Shown one piece after another: positions 17,739 through 25,876 of a DNA stretch of 33,201 nt. The stretch's first letter is position 1, and every line of letters starts with the position of its first letter. The stretch lies in assembly GCA_021809805.1 (NCBI GenBank), contig JAJZKA010000022.1, positions 1-33,201 of the forward strand, read 5' to 3'. The position numbers were made by a program, and so were the translations under genes. The notes under the pieces were generated by a model. That model was not told the origin of the DNA. It saw only the letters and a list, made by a program, of their open reading frames with translations, and made no database searches. This DNA comes from Actinomycetes bacterium (GTDB taxonomy: Bacteria > Actinomycetota > Acidimicrobiia > Acidimicrobiales > Bog-793).

Positions 17739-19604
17739 ATGGGAGCAGGAAAACGCCGGCGGGTGATTCTCGCCAGCACGGCGGTGGGCGCGGCGCTCGT
17801 CGCCGGAACAAGCATCGGCCTCGCGGGAAGTGCGACCGCAGCCGGGGCCACCAAGGCCAAGGCGGCGACGGGCAAGGCCAAGCCGATCTACGGCGGGACC
17901 ATCAAGTACGCCGAGGGCCCAGGGACGCCCGCGAACTACATCTTCCCTGAGACCAGTACGGCGAACCAGAGCCTGTACAACAACAGCCAGTTCATCAACT
18001 TGATGTACCAGGAGCTTTACCAGCCTTCGCCGACGCAGCCGACCCTCGACTACAACCACTCGATGGCGTACCAGCCCGTGTGGTCGAGCAACGACACGGT
18101 CGCGACGGTCAAGCTGAAGAACGCCAAGTGGTCCGACGGCGTGCCGGTGACGGCGCGGGACCTCACCTTCTACATCAACCTCGCCAAGGCGATGGGCACC
18201 ACGTGGGGCAACTACTCCGGCCCCACGCAGTTCCCGTACAACTTGAAGTCGGTGCAGATCGTGAACCCCAAGACGATCCGCTTCACGCTGAAGTCGCCGA
18301 TGAACCCGACGTACTACGACGACAACGGCATCGGCTACATCACCCCGTTGCCCCAGCAGGCCTGGGACAAGACCTCGCCGAACGGCAAGGTCGGCAACTA
18401 TGACCAGACGCCCGCCGGTGCCAAGGCGGTCCTCGCCTTCCTCCAGAAGCAGGCCGCGAACACCTCGACGTACGCGAGCAACCCGCTGTGGAAGGTCGTC
18501 GACGGCGCCTGGACGCTGCAGAGCTTCGGCGGTGCGAGCTCGCCGGACGTCTTCGTCCCGAACAAGCACTACTGGGGCCCCAAGCCCTACGCGGCGAAGT
18601 TCGAGGAGATCCCCTTCACGAGCGACACTGCCGAGTTCACCTCGCTGAAGGCTGGAACCTCGACGATCGACTACGGCTACGTCCCGACCCAGGACATCCC
18701 GGCGATCCCGTCGGTGAAGGCCGAGGGCTACAACATCACCAAGGTTCCGACGTGGGGATTTGACTACATCATTCCCAACACGAAGAACCCGCAGGTCGGG
18801 CCGATCTTGAGCCAGACCTACATGCGCCAGGTGCTCGCCCGCCTCACGGACCAGACGACCATGATCGCCCACTTCATGTCCGGCTACGGGATCCCGACCT
18901 ACGGGGCGACGCCGGTGTACCCGAAGGGCAACCCCTTCGTGTCGCCCCAGCTGTCGCACAACCCCTACCCGTACTCGGTGTCGGCGGCCGAGAAGCTGCT
19001 CAAGGCGCACGGCTGGAAGATTCATGCCGGTGGCGTCGACGTCTGCGTCCGTGGCGGCGCAGCCGGGTGTGGCGCGGGGGTGGCCAAGGGCCAGACGCTC
19101 TCGCTGAACCTGCTCTACTCGAGCGGCAACCAGATCCTGCAGGAGGACACGGACCTGTTCCAGTCCGACGCCCGCCAGGCTGGCGTGCAGATCAACCCGC
19201 GGACGGCCAACTTCAACACGGTCATCTCCCAGGTCCAGCAGTGCGTCCTGCCCAAGGACAAGAACGCGCCGACCTGCCAGTGGCAGCTCGGCGAGTACGG
19301 CGGCATCAGCGAGTCGACGTTCCCCGGCGGCTTCGGGCTCCTCAACACCGGCGGCGCCTTCAATGCCGGTGGCTACTCGAACGCACTGCTCGACAAGTAC
19401 ATCGCCCAGAGCACGACGGCGAGCTCGCTGGCTCCCTACATGGCCTACGAGAACCTCACGATCACCCAGGAGCCGTGGATCTGGCAGCCCGTGCCGGACA
19501 ACATCTTCGCCACGGCGAAGAACTTCACCGGCTACGGCGACGTGAGCGAGTTCGACGGCGCCTTCGGTTACATCGAGCCCCAGTATTGGTACTTCACGAA
19601 GTAA
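17739..19604 (+). CDS. Peptide/solute ABC transporter substrate-binding protein (family 5, DppA/OppA type), copy 1
   Basis: A 621-residue exported binding protein. A signal peptide spans about residues 1-34: KRRR, then a hydrophobic stretch, ending in an AxA-type site (SATA). There is no lipobox cysteine, so it is not a lipoprotein by sequence. The mature part has the SBP family 5 pattern: YGGTIKYAEGPGTPANYIFP, LMYQELYQP, VKLKNAKWSDGVPVTARDL, IRFTLKSPMNP, the repeated capture of VVDGAWTLQSFGG, NKHYWGPKPY, and a C-terminal YWYFTK. Two close cysteine pairs (C436/C444 and C502/C513) could form disulfides outside the cell. It heads a module with two permeases. Family members bind oligopeptides, dipeptides, nickel or other solutes; the ligand here is unknown. 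The ATG is supported by GGGAGGGG. Confidence 0.9.
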   Translation: MGAGKRRRVILASTAVGAALVAGTSIGLAGSATAAGATKAKAATGKAKPIYGGTIKYAEGPGTPANYIFPETSTANQSLYNNSQFINLMYQELYQPSPTQPTLDYNHSMAYQPVWSSNDTVATVKLKNAKWSDGVPVTARDLTFYINLAKAMGTTWGNYSGPTQFPYNLKSVQIVNPKTIRFTLKSPMNPTYYDDNGIGYITPLPQQAWDKTSPNGKVGNYDQTPAGAKAVLAFLQKQAANTSTYASNPLWKVVDGAWTLQSFGGASSPDVFVPNKHYWGPKPYAAKFEEIPFTSDTAEFTSLKAGTSTIDYGYVPTQDIPAIPSVKAEGYNITKVPTWGFDYIIPNTKNPQVGPILSQTYMRQVLARLTDQTTMIAHFMSGYGIPTYGATPVYPKGNPFVSPQLSHNPYPYSVSAAEKLLKAHGWKIHAGGVDVCVRGGAAGCGAGVAKGQTLSLNLLYSSGNQILQEDTDLFQSDARQAGVQINPRTANFNTVISQVQQCVLPKDKNAPTCQWQLGEYGGISESTFPGGFGLLNTGGAFNAGGYSNALLDKYIAQSTTASSLAPYMAYENLTITQEPWIWQPVPDNIFATAKNFTGYGDVSEFDGAFGYIEPQYWYFTK

Positions 19605-19642
19605 CCTGAGCTCACTTCGCACAATGCAGTAGCAGGGCACCA

Positions 19643-19672
19643 ACCGGGCCCCGGAGCTTTCCGGGGCCCGGT
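19643..19672 (+). terminator. Hairpin between binding-protein and permease genes, module 1
   Basis: ACCGGGCCCCGG (19643-19654), a six-base loop AGCTTT, and CCGGGGCCCGGT (19661-19672) form a perfect 12-bp stem, 39 bases after the binding-protein stop. No T-run follows and the permease gene starts 37 bases later. It probably acts as a partial terminator or a 3'-end stabiliser, so that binding protein is made in excess over permease. Confidence 0.6.
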
Positions 19673-19708
19673 GGCCTGCCCGCAGCAAGTCTCCCGGGAG
19701 CCACGCGG

Positions 19709-20653
19709 TTGATCGGTTATCTCATCAGGCGGTTCGGACAGTCGGTCATCGTGCTGCTGATCGTCACCGTGTTCATGTTCCTGCTGTTCCACATGCTTCC
19801 GGGAAATCCAGCTCGCGCCGAGCTCGGGGTGCGCGCGCAGCCTGCCGCGGTGGCTGCCTTTGACCGCCTGAACGGGTTCAACAAGCCGGTCTGGTATCAG
19901 TTCTGGGTCTATATCGACAAGCTGGCGCACGGGAACCTCGGCTTCTCCTACATCCAGAACGCCTCGGTGGCCCAGCTCTTCGCCCAGCGGTTCCCGAAGT
20001 CGATCCTCCTCGTCGGCCTCGCCTATGGCCTGGCGATCATCGTCGCCATCCCGCTCGGGATCCTCCAGGCGGTCCGGCGGAACAAGGTCGACGACTACGC
20101 CCTCACCGGCGCCTCGTTCATCCTGTACTCGTTCCCGACCTTCTGGCTCGGCATCATCCTCATCGAGGTCTTCGCGATCTCGCTGCACTGGCTCCCGCCG
20201 ACGGCGCCCGAGGGGACCTCGGTCGGCCAGATCCTCTCGGACCCGAAGGGCCTCGTGCTGCCGGTGGTCAACCTCGCGCTCGTGAGCATCGCCGCCTACA
20301 GCCGCTATATGCGCTCGGCGATGATCGACAGCCTCGCCCAGGACTACATCCGCACGGCGCGGGCCAAGGGGGTGAGCCGCAAGGCGATCCTGTTCCGCCA
20401 CGCGCTGCGGAACTCGCTGATCCCGATGGCCACGTTGATCGGCCTGTCGGTTCCCGCCGTTCTCGGCGGCGCGGTGATCACCGAGCAGGTCTTCAACTAC
20501 CCCGGCGTCGGTCTGCTGTTCATCCAGTCGGCGGGCTCGGAGGACTTCTCGGTGCTGCTCGGCCTCACCCTCGTCGCCGCCGTCGGCGTGATCATCGGCA
20601 ATCTGATCGCGGACATCGGCTACGCGATCTTGGACCCGAGGATCCGCTACTGA
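19709..20653 (+). CDS. Peptide ABC transporter permease, DppB/OppB type, copy 1
   Basis: A 314-residue integral membrane protein. TM1 lies in residues 8-30 (VIVLLIVTVFMFLLFHMLPG), followed by the typical GNPARAELG loop. About five more helices and the ATPase-coupling EAA loop DYIRTARAKGVSRKAILFRHALRNSLIP follow, and the protein ends in DPRIRY. TTG at 19709 is chosen as start because homology (MIGYLIRRFGQS) begins there and GGGAG (19696-19700) lies eight bases upstream. It pairs with the next gene product to form the membrane pore for the binding protein encoded upstream. Its TGA shares one base with the next ATG (TGATG), so synthesis is coupled. Confidence 0.93.
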   Translation: MIGYLIRRFGQSVIVLLIVTVFMFLLFHMLPGNPARAELGVRAQPAAVAAFDRLNGFNKPVWYQFWVYIDKLAHGNLGFSYIQNASVAQLFAQRFPKSILLVGLAYGLAIIVAIPLGILQAVRRNKVDDYALTGASFILYSFPTFWLGIILIEVFAISLHWLPPTAPEGTSVGQILSDPKGLVLPVVNLALVSIAAYSRYMRSAMIDSLAQDYIRTARAKGVSRKAILFRHALRNSLIPMATLIGLSVPAVLGGAVITEQVFNYPGVGLLFIQSAGSEDFSVLLGLTLVAAVGVIIGNLIADIGYAILDPRIRY

Positions 20654-21618
20654 TGTCCCGCCCGGTGATGGAGGGCACCGCTGCCCCGGACAAGCCCGGC
20701 TTCGAGGCCGGCGAGGAGAGCCTCGACGCCGACGCGGCCGCGCATGCCGACGCCGGGGAGGCCCGCCCGGTCGGCAGCATGCTCCGCCTCACCGCCGCGA
20801 CCTTCTTTGAGAACAAGCTGGCGATCGCCGGGCTCGTGATCTTCATCCTGCTCGTCCTCTTCTCCTTCGTCGGTCCGCACCTGTATGTGACGAACCAGAT
20901 CACGGTCAACCCAGTGAACTCGAACTACCCGCCGAGCAGCGCCCACCTGCTCGGGACCGACGGCGAGGGCTTCGACGTCCTCGGCCGCTTGATGGTGGCC
21001 GGGCAGAGCTCGATCGAGATCGGGCTCGCCGCGGGGCTGTGCGCGGCGATCTTCGGGACCATCTACGGTGCCGTCTCGGCGGTGGCCGGCGGCGCGGTCG
21101 ACGCCGTCATGATGCGGCTCGTCGACGCGCTCTACTCGCTGCCGACGCTGTTCCTGCTCATCTTGCTGTCGGCGATCTTCAGCCCGAACCTGCCGCTCAT
21201 GATCGCCGTGCTCGGCTTCATCTCCTGGCTCGGTCCTGCTCGGCTGGTCCGTGGCGAGGCGCTGTCGCTCCGGACGCGCGAGTACGTCCAGGCCGTCAGG
21301 GTCGCCGGCGGCAGCCAACGGCGCATCGTGCTGCGCCACATCGTGCCGAACGCGATCGGCACGATCGTCGTGAACACGTCATTTTTGATCGCGGACGCCA
21401 TCTTGGCCCTCGCCGCGCTCAGCTACCTCGGCCTCGGCCTCCCGAACACCACGCCCACGTGGGGCGGCATGCTCTCCAACGGCACCACGGTGATCTTCGA
21501 TGGGTATTGGTGGCAGCTGTATCCCGCGGGGATCGCGATCGTCTTGACCGTCGTCGCCTTCAACTTCATCGGCGACGCGCTGCGTGACAGCTTGGACGTC
21601 CGCCTGCAGCGTCGCTAA
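20653..21618 (+). CDS. Peptide ABC transporter permease, DppC/OppC type, copy 1
   Basis: A 321-residue membrane protein with a soluble N-terminal extension of about 50 mostly acidic and alanine-rich residues. This is the OppC N-terminal region ahead of TM1 (LAIAGLVIFILLVLFSFVG). After a periplasm-side loop comes the family motif HLLGTDGEGFDVLGRLMVAGQSS. The EAA coupling loop is EYVQAVRVAGGSQRRIVLRHIVPN. The C-terminus GDALRDSLDVRLQRR is nearly the same as in copy 2. The start overlaps the DppB-type gene by one base. It would contact the ATPase encoded at 25877-28078 on the other strand, since no other ATPase gene is in the window. Confidence 0.93.
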   Translation: MSRPVMEGTAAPDKPGFEAGEESLDADAAAHADAGEARPVGSMLRLTAATFFENKLAIAGLVIFILLVLFSFVGPHLYVTNQITVNPVNSNYPPSSAHLLGTDGEGFDVLGRLMVAGQSSIEIGLAAGLCAAIFGTIYGAVSAVAGGAVDAVMMRLVDALYSLPTLFLLILLSAIFSPNLPLMIAVLGFISWLGPARLVRGEALSLRTREYVQAVRVAGGSQRRIVLRHIVPNAIGTIVVNTSFLIADAILALAALSYLGLGLPNTTPTWGGMLSNGTTVIFDGYWWQLYPAGIAIVLTVVAFNFIGDALRDSLDVRLQRR

Positions 21619-21627
21619 TTTCATGCG

Positions 21628-21645
21628 GCGCGCGAGTGGGCGCGC
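21628..21645 (+). terminator. Weak hairpin after module 1
   Basis: GCGCGC (21628-21633), loop GAGTGG and GCGCGC (21640-21645) lie nine bases after the permease stop and are followed by ACATTTCCCC. The stem is only six base pairs, so termination is uncertain. The rest of the 142-base gap before the second binding protein holds a small palindrome (GCGTAG/CTACGC, 21675-21691) and no clear promoter. Confidence 0.3.
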
Positions 21646-21760
21646 ACATTTCCCCGCTCTTCCAGGTCCGGGCGGCGTAGGAGAGCTACGCTCTGCGCGC
21701 TCGCCGTCGGAAGGGGAGCGGGGGCGTCACATGGGGGCACGTTGGCGATAGGAGGAAGCG

Positions 21761-23707
21761 ATGGAACGTGCTCGCAAGCGCCGCGCCGCGGTCACCACGA
21801 CCGCGATAGCGACCGTCTCGATGCTAGGCCTGGCGGCCTACGGCGGGGTCAGCTCCGCTGCGACCCCGTCGGCGAGAATCGCCAAGGCCAAGAGCGGCGG
21901 GACCGCGTACTTCGCCGAGGGTGCCGGCGCGACGCCGAACTACATCTTCCCGTTCATGCCGATCCAGTTCTTTAGCGTCACGAACATCTCGCAGTTCCAG
22001 TACCTCATGTACCGGCCGTTGTACTGGTTCGGCAAGGGGACCAGCCCGGCGCTCAACCTCGGGCTGTCGATCGGCAGCAGTCCCGTCTATTCCCACGGCA
22101 ACACCGAGGTCACCTTCTCGCTGAAGAACTACAAGTGGTCCGACGGTGAGAAGGTGACGGCCCAGGATGTCGTGTTCTGGATGAACATGTTGAAGGTCGA
22201 CAAGCTCAGCTGGGCCGGCTACGCGGCGGGCACGATCCCCGACGACCTGGCGTCGGTCACTGGCAGCGGCAACTCGGTGACTTTCAAGCTGAAGGGCGCG
22301 GTCAACCCGTACTGGTTCACCTACAACGAGCTCGGCCAGATCACCCCGCTGCCAATGGCCTGGGACGTGACGGCCAAGGGCCAAAAGCCCGGTGCCGCGG
22401 CGTGCGCAACGGCCTCGTACGCCTCGGTGGTGGTCCACCAGACGACGAGCAAGAAGGGGACGACGGTGACCCCGGCCTCTCCCGCGGCGAAGTCCTGCGC
22501 GGCGGTCTTCACCTACCTGTCCCGCCAGTCGGGCTACGATCCGACCAACCCCAAGGCGCCGAACAACTCGCTCAGCGGCTACGCCACCAACCCGTTGTGG
22601 CAGGTGGTCGATGGGCCATGGCACCTGACCTCGTTCAACCCGAACGGCTACGCGGCCTTTGCGCCGAACAAGAGCTACACGGGTCCCCAGAAGCCTTACC
22701 TCGCGCACTTCGTGGAGCTGCCCTACACCTCGGCCGCCTCGGAGTTCGACGCGCTGGTGGGTGGCAAGATCACGGTCGGCTATCTGCCTTATGAGGACGT
22801 GACGGCGCAGGCGAAGAACCCGATCACGCCGGGGCAGAACAACCCGCGGCTGTCGAACTTCAACGTCTCGCCGTGGTACCCGTGGGGGATCAACTACTTC
22901 CCCTATAACTTCAACTCGACGAGCAACAACGGCCAAACCGGCAAGATCTTCCGCCAGTTGTACTTCCGCCAGGCGATGCAGATGTTGGTCGACCAGCCCT
23001 TGTACATCAACAAGCTGTTCAAGGGCTACGCCGTGGCGACCAACGGCCCGGTCCCCGTGCTGCCCCCGAACAACTTTGTGACCACGTACGTGAAGGGCAC
23101 CCCGTATCCCTACAACCCCTCGAAGGCGATCAAGCTCTTGAAGTCACACGGCTGGGACGTCAAGCCGGGCGGGGTCAGCACCTGTGGTGTTGCGGCCAAG
23201 TGCGGAGTACCCAAGGGCACCAAGCTCGACTTCAACCTCCAGTACTCGGTGCCGAACGCCGTGCAGACACAGGAGATGCAGGCGGAGCAGGCGTCCTGGG
23301 AGCAGGCCGGCATCAAGATGAACCTGTCGATCGCCACGTTCGACACGGTCATCGGCACCGCGCTGCCCTGCTCGGGCTCGAGCTGCACCTGGGACTTCGA
23401 GAACTGGGCGGGCGGTTGGACCTACTCACCGGACTACTACCCGACCGGTGAGGTGCTGTTCCAGACCGGTGCTGGCTCCAATGTTGGCTCCTACAGCAAC
23501 CCTTACAACGACAAGTTGATCAAGGGCACCAACTTCGGCAACACCACGATCCAGACCTGGCAGAACTACCTCGCCAAGCAGCTGCCGGTCGTGTGGCAGC
23601 CAGAAGAGGCCTACCAGCTGACCGAGGTGCAGAAGAACCTGAAGGGCGTGACCCCGCAGAACCCTCTGATGACCATCACCCCGGAGTACTGGCACTACAC
23701 CAAGTAG
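21761..23707 (+). CDS. Peptide/solute ABC transporter substrate-binding protein (family 5), copy 2
   Basis: A 648-residue paralogue of copy 1. It shares the KSGGTAYFAEGAGATPNYIFPF opening, LMYRPLYW, SLKNYKWSDGEKVTAQDVVFW, WQVVDGPWHLTSFNPNG, KSYTGPQKPYL, and the ending YWHYTK. The signal sequence (residues 1-34) contains LGLAAYGG: a lipobox in which the essential cysteine is replaced by tyrosine (Y27, codon TAC at 21839-21841). The sequence can still be cut by signal peptidase I (SSAA region). Cysteine pairs (STCGVAAKCG, LPCSGSSCTW) match those of copy 1, and an additional pair lies in an insert near residues 210-250. ATG 21761 has an excellent ribosome site AGGAGG (21750-21755). Ligand unknown. 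Confidence 0.9.
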   Translation: MERARKRRAAVTTTAIATVSMLGLAAYGGVSSAATPSARIAKAKSGGTAYFAEGAGATPNYIFPFMPIQFFSVTNISQFQYLMYRPLYWFGKGTSPALNLGLSIGSSPVYSHGNTEVTFSLKNYKWSDGEKVTAQDVVFWMNMLKVDKLSWAGYAAGTIPDDLASVTGSGNSVTFKLKGAVNPYWFTYNELGQITPLPMAWDVTAKGQKPGAAACATASYASVVVHQTTSKKGTTVTPASPAAKSCAAVFTYLSRQSGYDPTNPKAPNNSLSGYATNPLWQVVDGPWHLTSFNPNGYAAFAPNKSYTGPQKPYLAHFVELPYTSAASEFDALVGGKITVGYLPYEDVTAQAKNPITPGQNNPRLSNFNVSPWYPWGINYFPYNFNSTSNNGQTGKIFRQLYFRQAMQMLVDQPLYINKLFKGYAVATNGPVPVLPPNNFVTTYVKGTPYPYNPSKAIKLLKSHGWDVKPGGVSTCGVAAKCGVPKGTKLDFNLQYSVPNAVQTQEMQAEQASWEQAGIKMNLSIATFDTVIGTALPCSGSSCTWDFENWAGGWTYSPDYYPTGEVLFQTGAGSNVGSYSNPYNDKLIKGTNFGNTTIQTWQNYLAKQLPVVWQPEEAYQLTEVQKNLKGVTPQNPLMTITPEYWHYTK

Positions 23708-23726
23708 CGAGTTCGTTGGTGCGCAT

Positions 23727-23770
23727 GACGTCCCCGGTCGGAGCCCGTGCCGGCTCCGACCGGGGACGTC
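23727..23770 (+). terminator. Long hairpin between binding-protein and permease genes, module 2
   Basis: Bases 23727-23745 (starting GACGTCCCCGG) and 23752-23770 (ending CCGGGGACGTC) are perfect reverse complements: a 19-bp stem with a six-base loop (CGTGCC), 19 bases after the binding-protein stop. No T-run follows. It occupies the same position as the 19643-19672 hairpin of module 1 but has a different sequence. Likely an attenuating terminator or an mRNA 3' stabiliser. Confidence 0.7.
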
Positions 23771-23837
23771 GGCTCCATGGGTGAAGGTGCCGGGCGCGTG
23801 AGAGGATCGCGGCGGCGATGAGAAGAGGGAAACGGCC

Positions 23838-24788
23838 GTGACCGGCTACATCATTCGGCGGATCGGTCAGAGCATCATCGTCCTGTTGGGCGTGACCCTG
23901 CTGACCTTCCTGCTCTCCCACATCATTCCTGGCGGAGCTGCGCGCGCCGCGCTCGGGCCACGTGCCACGCCGCTGCAGATCCAGCAGTTCAACCAGATCA
24001 ACGGCTACAACCTGGCACTGTGGGACCAGTTCTACCAATACGTGAGAGGGCTGCTGCTTCACCTCAACTTGGGCTACTCCTACAAGAACAATCAGAGCGT
24101 GCTCTCGCTCATCCAAGAACGGCTGCCAAAGACCCTGGTGCTCGTCGGCATCTCGACCGTGCTCGCCGTGGTGATTGCCATCCCCCTCGGGGTGCTCCAG
24201 GTGGTGCGGCGCAATCGGCCGATCGACTACACCTTGACGGGCCTCGCGTTCATCTTCTACGCGATGCCGCCGTTCTTGCTCGGCACGCTCTTGATCATGT
24301 ATTTCGCCGTCGACCTCAAGTGGTTCTCGGTCTCGGCGCCCCAGGCGTCTTCGGTCGGTGGGATCCTGGCGGATCCCCGGGCCCTCGTGCTGCCGGTGGT
24401 CACCCTGGCGGCGATCACGGTCGCCCAGTTCAGCCGGTACATGCGCTCGTCGATGATGGAGGCGATGACCGAAGACTATGTGCGAACTGCTCGGGCCAAA
24501 GGAGCGGGGCGCTGGCGCGTGCTGTTCCTCCACGCGCTGCGCAACGCGCTGATCCCGATCATCACCTTGCTCGGCCTGTCGCTGCCGAACATCGTCGGCG
24601 GGGCGCTCATCACCGAGACGGTTTTCAACTATCCGGGCATGGGACTGCTCACGACCCAGGCGGCGCTCAACACCGACGTGCCGCTGCTGCTCGGCACGAC
24701 GTTCGTCGCGACCTTGGCCGTCGTGGCGGGGTCGTTCATCGCAGACCTGCTCTACGCCGTCGTCGACCCCCGCGTGCGCTATGCCTGA
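23838..24788 (+). CDS. Peptide ABC transporter permease, DppB/OppB type, copy 2
   Basis: A 316-residue membrane protein, clearly paralogous to the one at 19709: MTGYIIRRIGQSIIVLLGV matches MIGYLIRRFGQSVIVLLIV. It carries TM1, the GAARAALG loop, several further helices, the coupling loop DYVRTARAKGAGRWRVLFLHALRN, LIPIITLLGLSLPNIVGGALI, VFNYPGMGLL, and the end DPRVRYA. The GTG start at 23838 follows the purine-rich AGAGGGAAA. It lies 67 bases after the long hairpin. It forms a permease pair with the gene at 24846. Confidence 0.93.
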   Translation: MTGYIIRRIGQSIIVLLGVTLLTFLLSHIIPGGAARAALGPRATPLQIQQFNQINGYNLALWDQFYQYVRGLLLHLNLGYSYKNNQSVLSLIQERLPKTLVLVGISTVLAVVIAIPLGVLQVVRRNRPIDYTLTGLAFIFYAMPPFLLGTLLIMYFAVDLKWFSVSAPQASSVGGILADPRALVLPVVTLAAITVAQFSRYMRSSMMEAMTEDYVRTARAKGAGRWRVLFLHALRNALIPIITLLGLSLPNIVGGALITETVFNYPGMGLLTTQAALNTDVPLLLGTTFVATLAVVAGSFIADLLYAVVDPRVRYA

Positions 24789-24845
24789 GCGTGCCCGGGC
24801 CGAGCGCGGAGGCCCTGTTGTGCACGGCCGAGAAAGGAGCCGGAC

Positions 24846-25811
24846 GTGTCGCTAGGCCAGGACCCGGCGCTGCTGCAGCGCGCGGTCGACGAAGAGCGCG
24901 CCGCGGCCGTGCATGGTGAGGCGAGCCCGCTGGGTGGCGAGGCCGCGAGCGGCGGGGGGCTCGGTCGCCAGCTCCTCGCTGTTTTCCTCGAGCACAAGCT
25001 CGCCGTTGTCGGCGCCGCATCCGTCATCTTGATGGTGCTCTTCTGCTTCCTCGGGCCGGTCTTCTACTCGACAAACCAGATGAGCACCCAGCTCGCGCTC
25101 TTGAACTCGACGCAGAACTCGCCGCCCGGCGGCGCGAACCCGCTCGGCACGGACCCGAGCGGGTTCGACATGCTTGGCCGCATCATGTTCGGGGGCCAGA
25201 CCTCCCTCGAGGTCGGCTTCGCGGCGGCCGGCATCGCCACGGTCGTCGGCGTGTTCTGGGGCGCGACGGCAGGCTTCCTTGGTGGCTGGGTCGATGCCTT
25301 GATGATGCGCATCGTGGACATCTTGCTGTCGGTGCCGCTGCTGTTCTTGCTGATCACGCTCGCGGTGATCTTCCATTCCTCGGTCGGGCTCTTGATCTTG
25401 GTGATCGGCTTCACCTCTTGGCTCGCGCCCGCCCGGTTGGTGCGCGGTGAGACCTTGACGCTGCGGGTGCGCGAGTACGTCCAAGCGGTCCGCGTGATGG
25501 GCGGTGGCAGCCGGCGGATCGTCCTTCGCCACATCATCCCCAACACCGTCGGGACCATCGTCGTCAACGCCACCTTCCAGGTCGCCGACGCGATCTTGCT
25601 GCTTGCGGCCCTCGGCTTCATCGGCCTCGGCGTTCCTTCGCCGCAGACCGACTGGGGCACGATGCTGGCGAGTGGCGTGAACGGCGCCCTGAACGGCTAC
25701 TGGTGGGAGATCTACCCGGTCGGGATCGCCATCGTTCTCGTAGTCGTCGCCTTCAACTTCGTGGGCGACGCGTTGCGCGACGCCTTCGAGGTCCGTCTCC
25801 AGCGGCGCTGA
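24846..25811 (+). CDS. Peptide ABC transporter permease, DppC/OppC type, copy 2
   Basis: A 321-residue membrane protein, the same length as copy 1. A soluble N-terminal region of about 45 residues leads into TM1 (LAVVGAASVILMVLFCFLG). Then come the family motif NPLGTDPSGFDMLGRIMFGGQTS, several helices, the EAA loop EYVQAVRVMGGGSRRIVLRHIIPN, and GDALRDAFEVRLQRR at the end. The GTG at 24846 has AAAGGAG (24833-24839) six bases upstream. Unlike module 1, the two permease genes are separated by 57 bases rather than overlapping. The gene converges with the ATPase gene; only 65 bases separate their stops and no clear terminator is visible there. Confidence 0.93.
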   Translation: MSLGQDPALLQRAVDEERAAAVHGEASPLGGEAASGGGLGRQLLAVFLEHKLAVVGAASVILMVLFCFLGPVFYSTNQMSTQLALLNSTQNSPPGGANPLGTDPSGFDMLGRIMFGGQTSLEVGFAAAGIATVVGVFWGATAGFLGGWVDALMMRIVDILLSVPLLFLLITLAVIFHSSVGLLILVIGFTSWLAPARLVRGETLTLRVREYVQAVRVMGGGSRRIVLRHIIPNTVGTIVVNATFQVADAILLLAALGFIGLGVPSPQTDWGTMLASGVNGALNGYWWEIYPVGIAIVLVVVAFNFVGDALRDAFEVRLQRR

Positions 25812-25876
25812 GCCTGCGGTGACGCGAAGCCGCCACGGACAGTGCGCGTCGGCGCCGCTTGGCGAGCGGGCGGTGC

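Noticed and set aside
17685-19688. Long minus-strand open frame (667 codons) opposite the first binding-protein gene
   Set aside because: Its product is arginine/valine/leucine-rich low-complexity sequence without any known motif, and the plus strand carries a clear family 5 binding protein with signal peptide and ribosome site. Such antisense frames are common in GC-rich DNA.
25812-25876. Bidirectional terminator between the converging permease and ATPase genes
   Set aside because: Only short imperfect complementarity (for example CGCC-GCTT-GGCG) is present; nothing strong enough to call.
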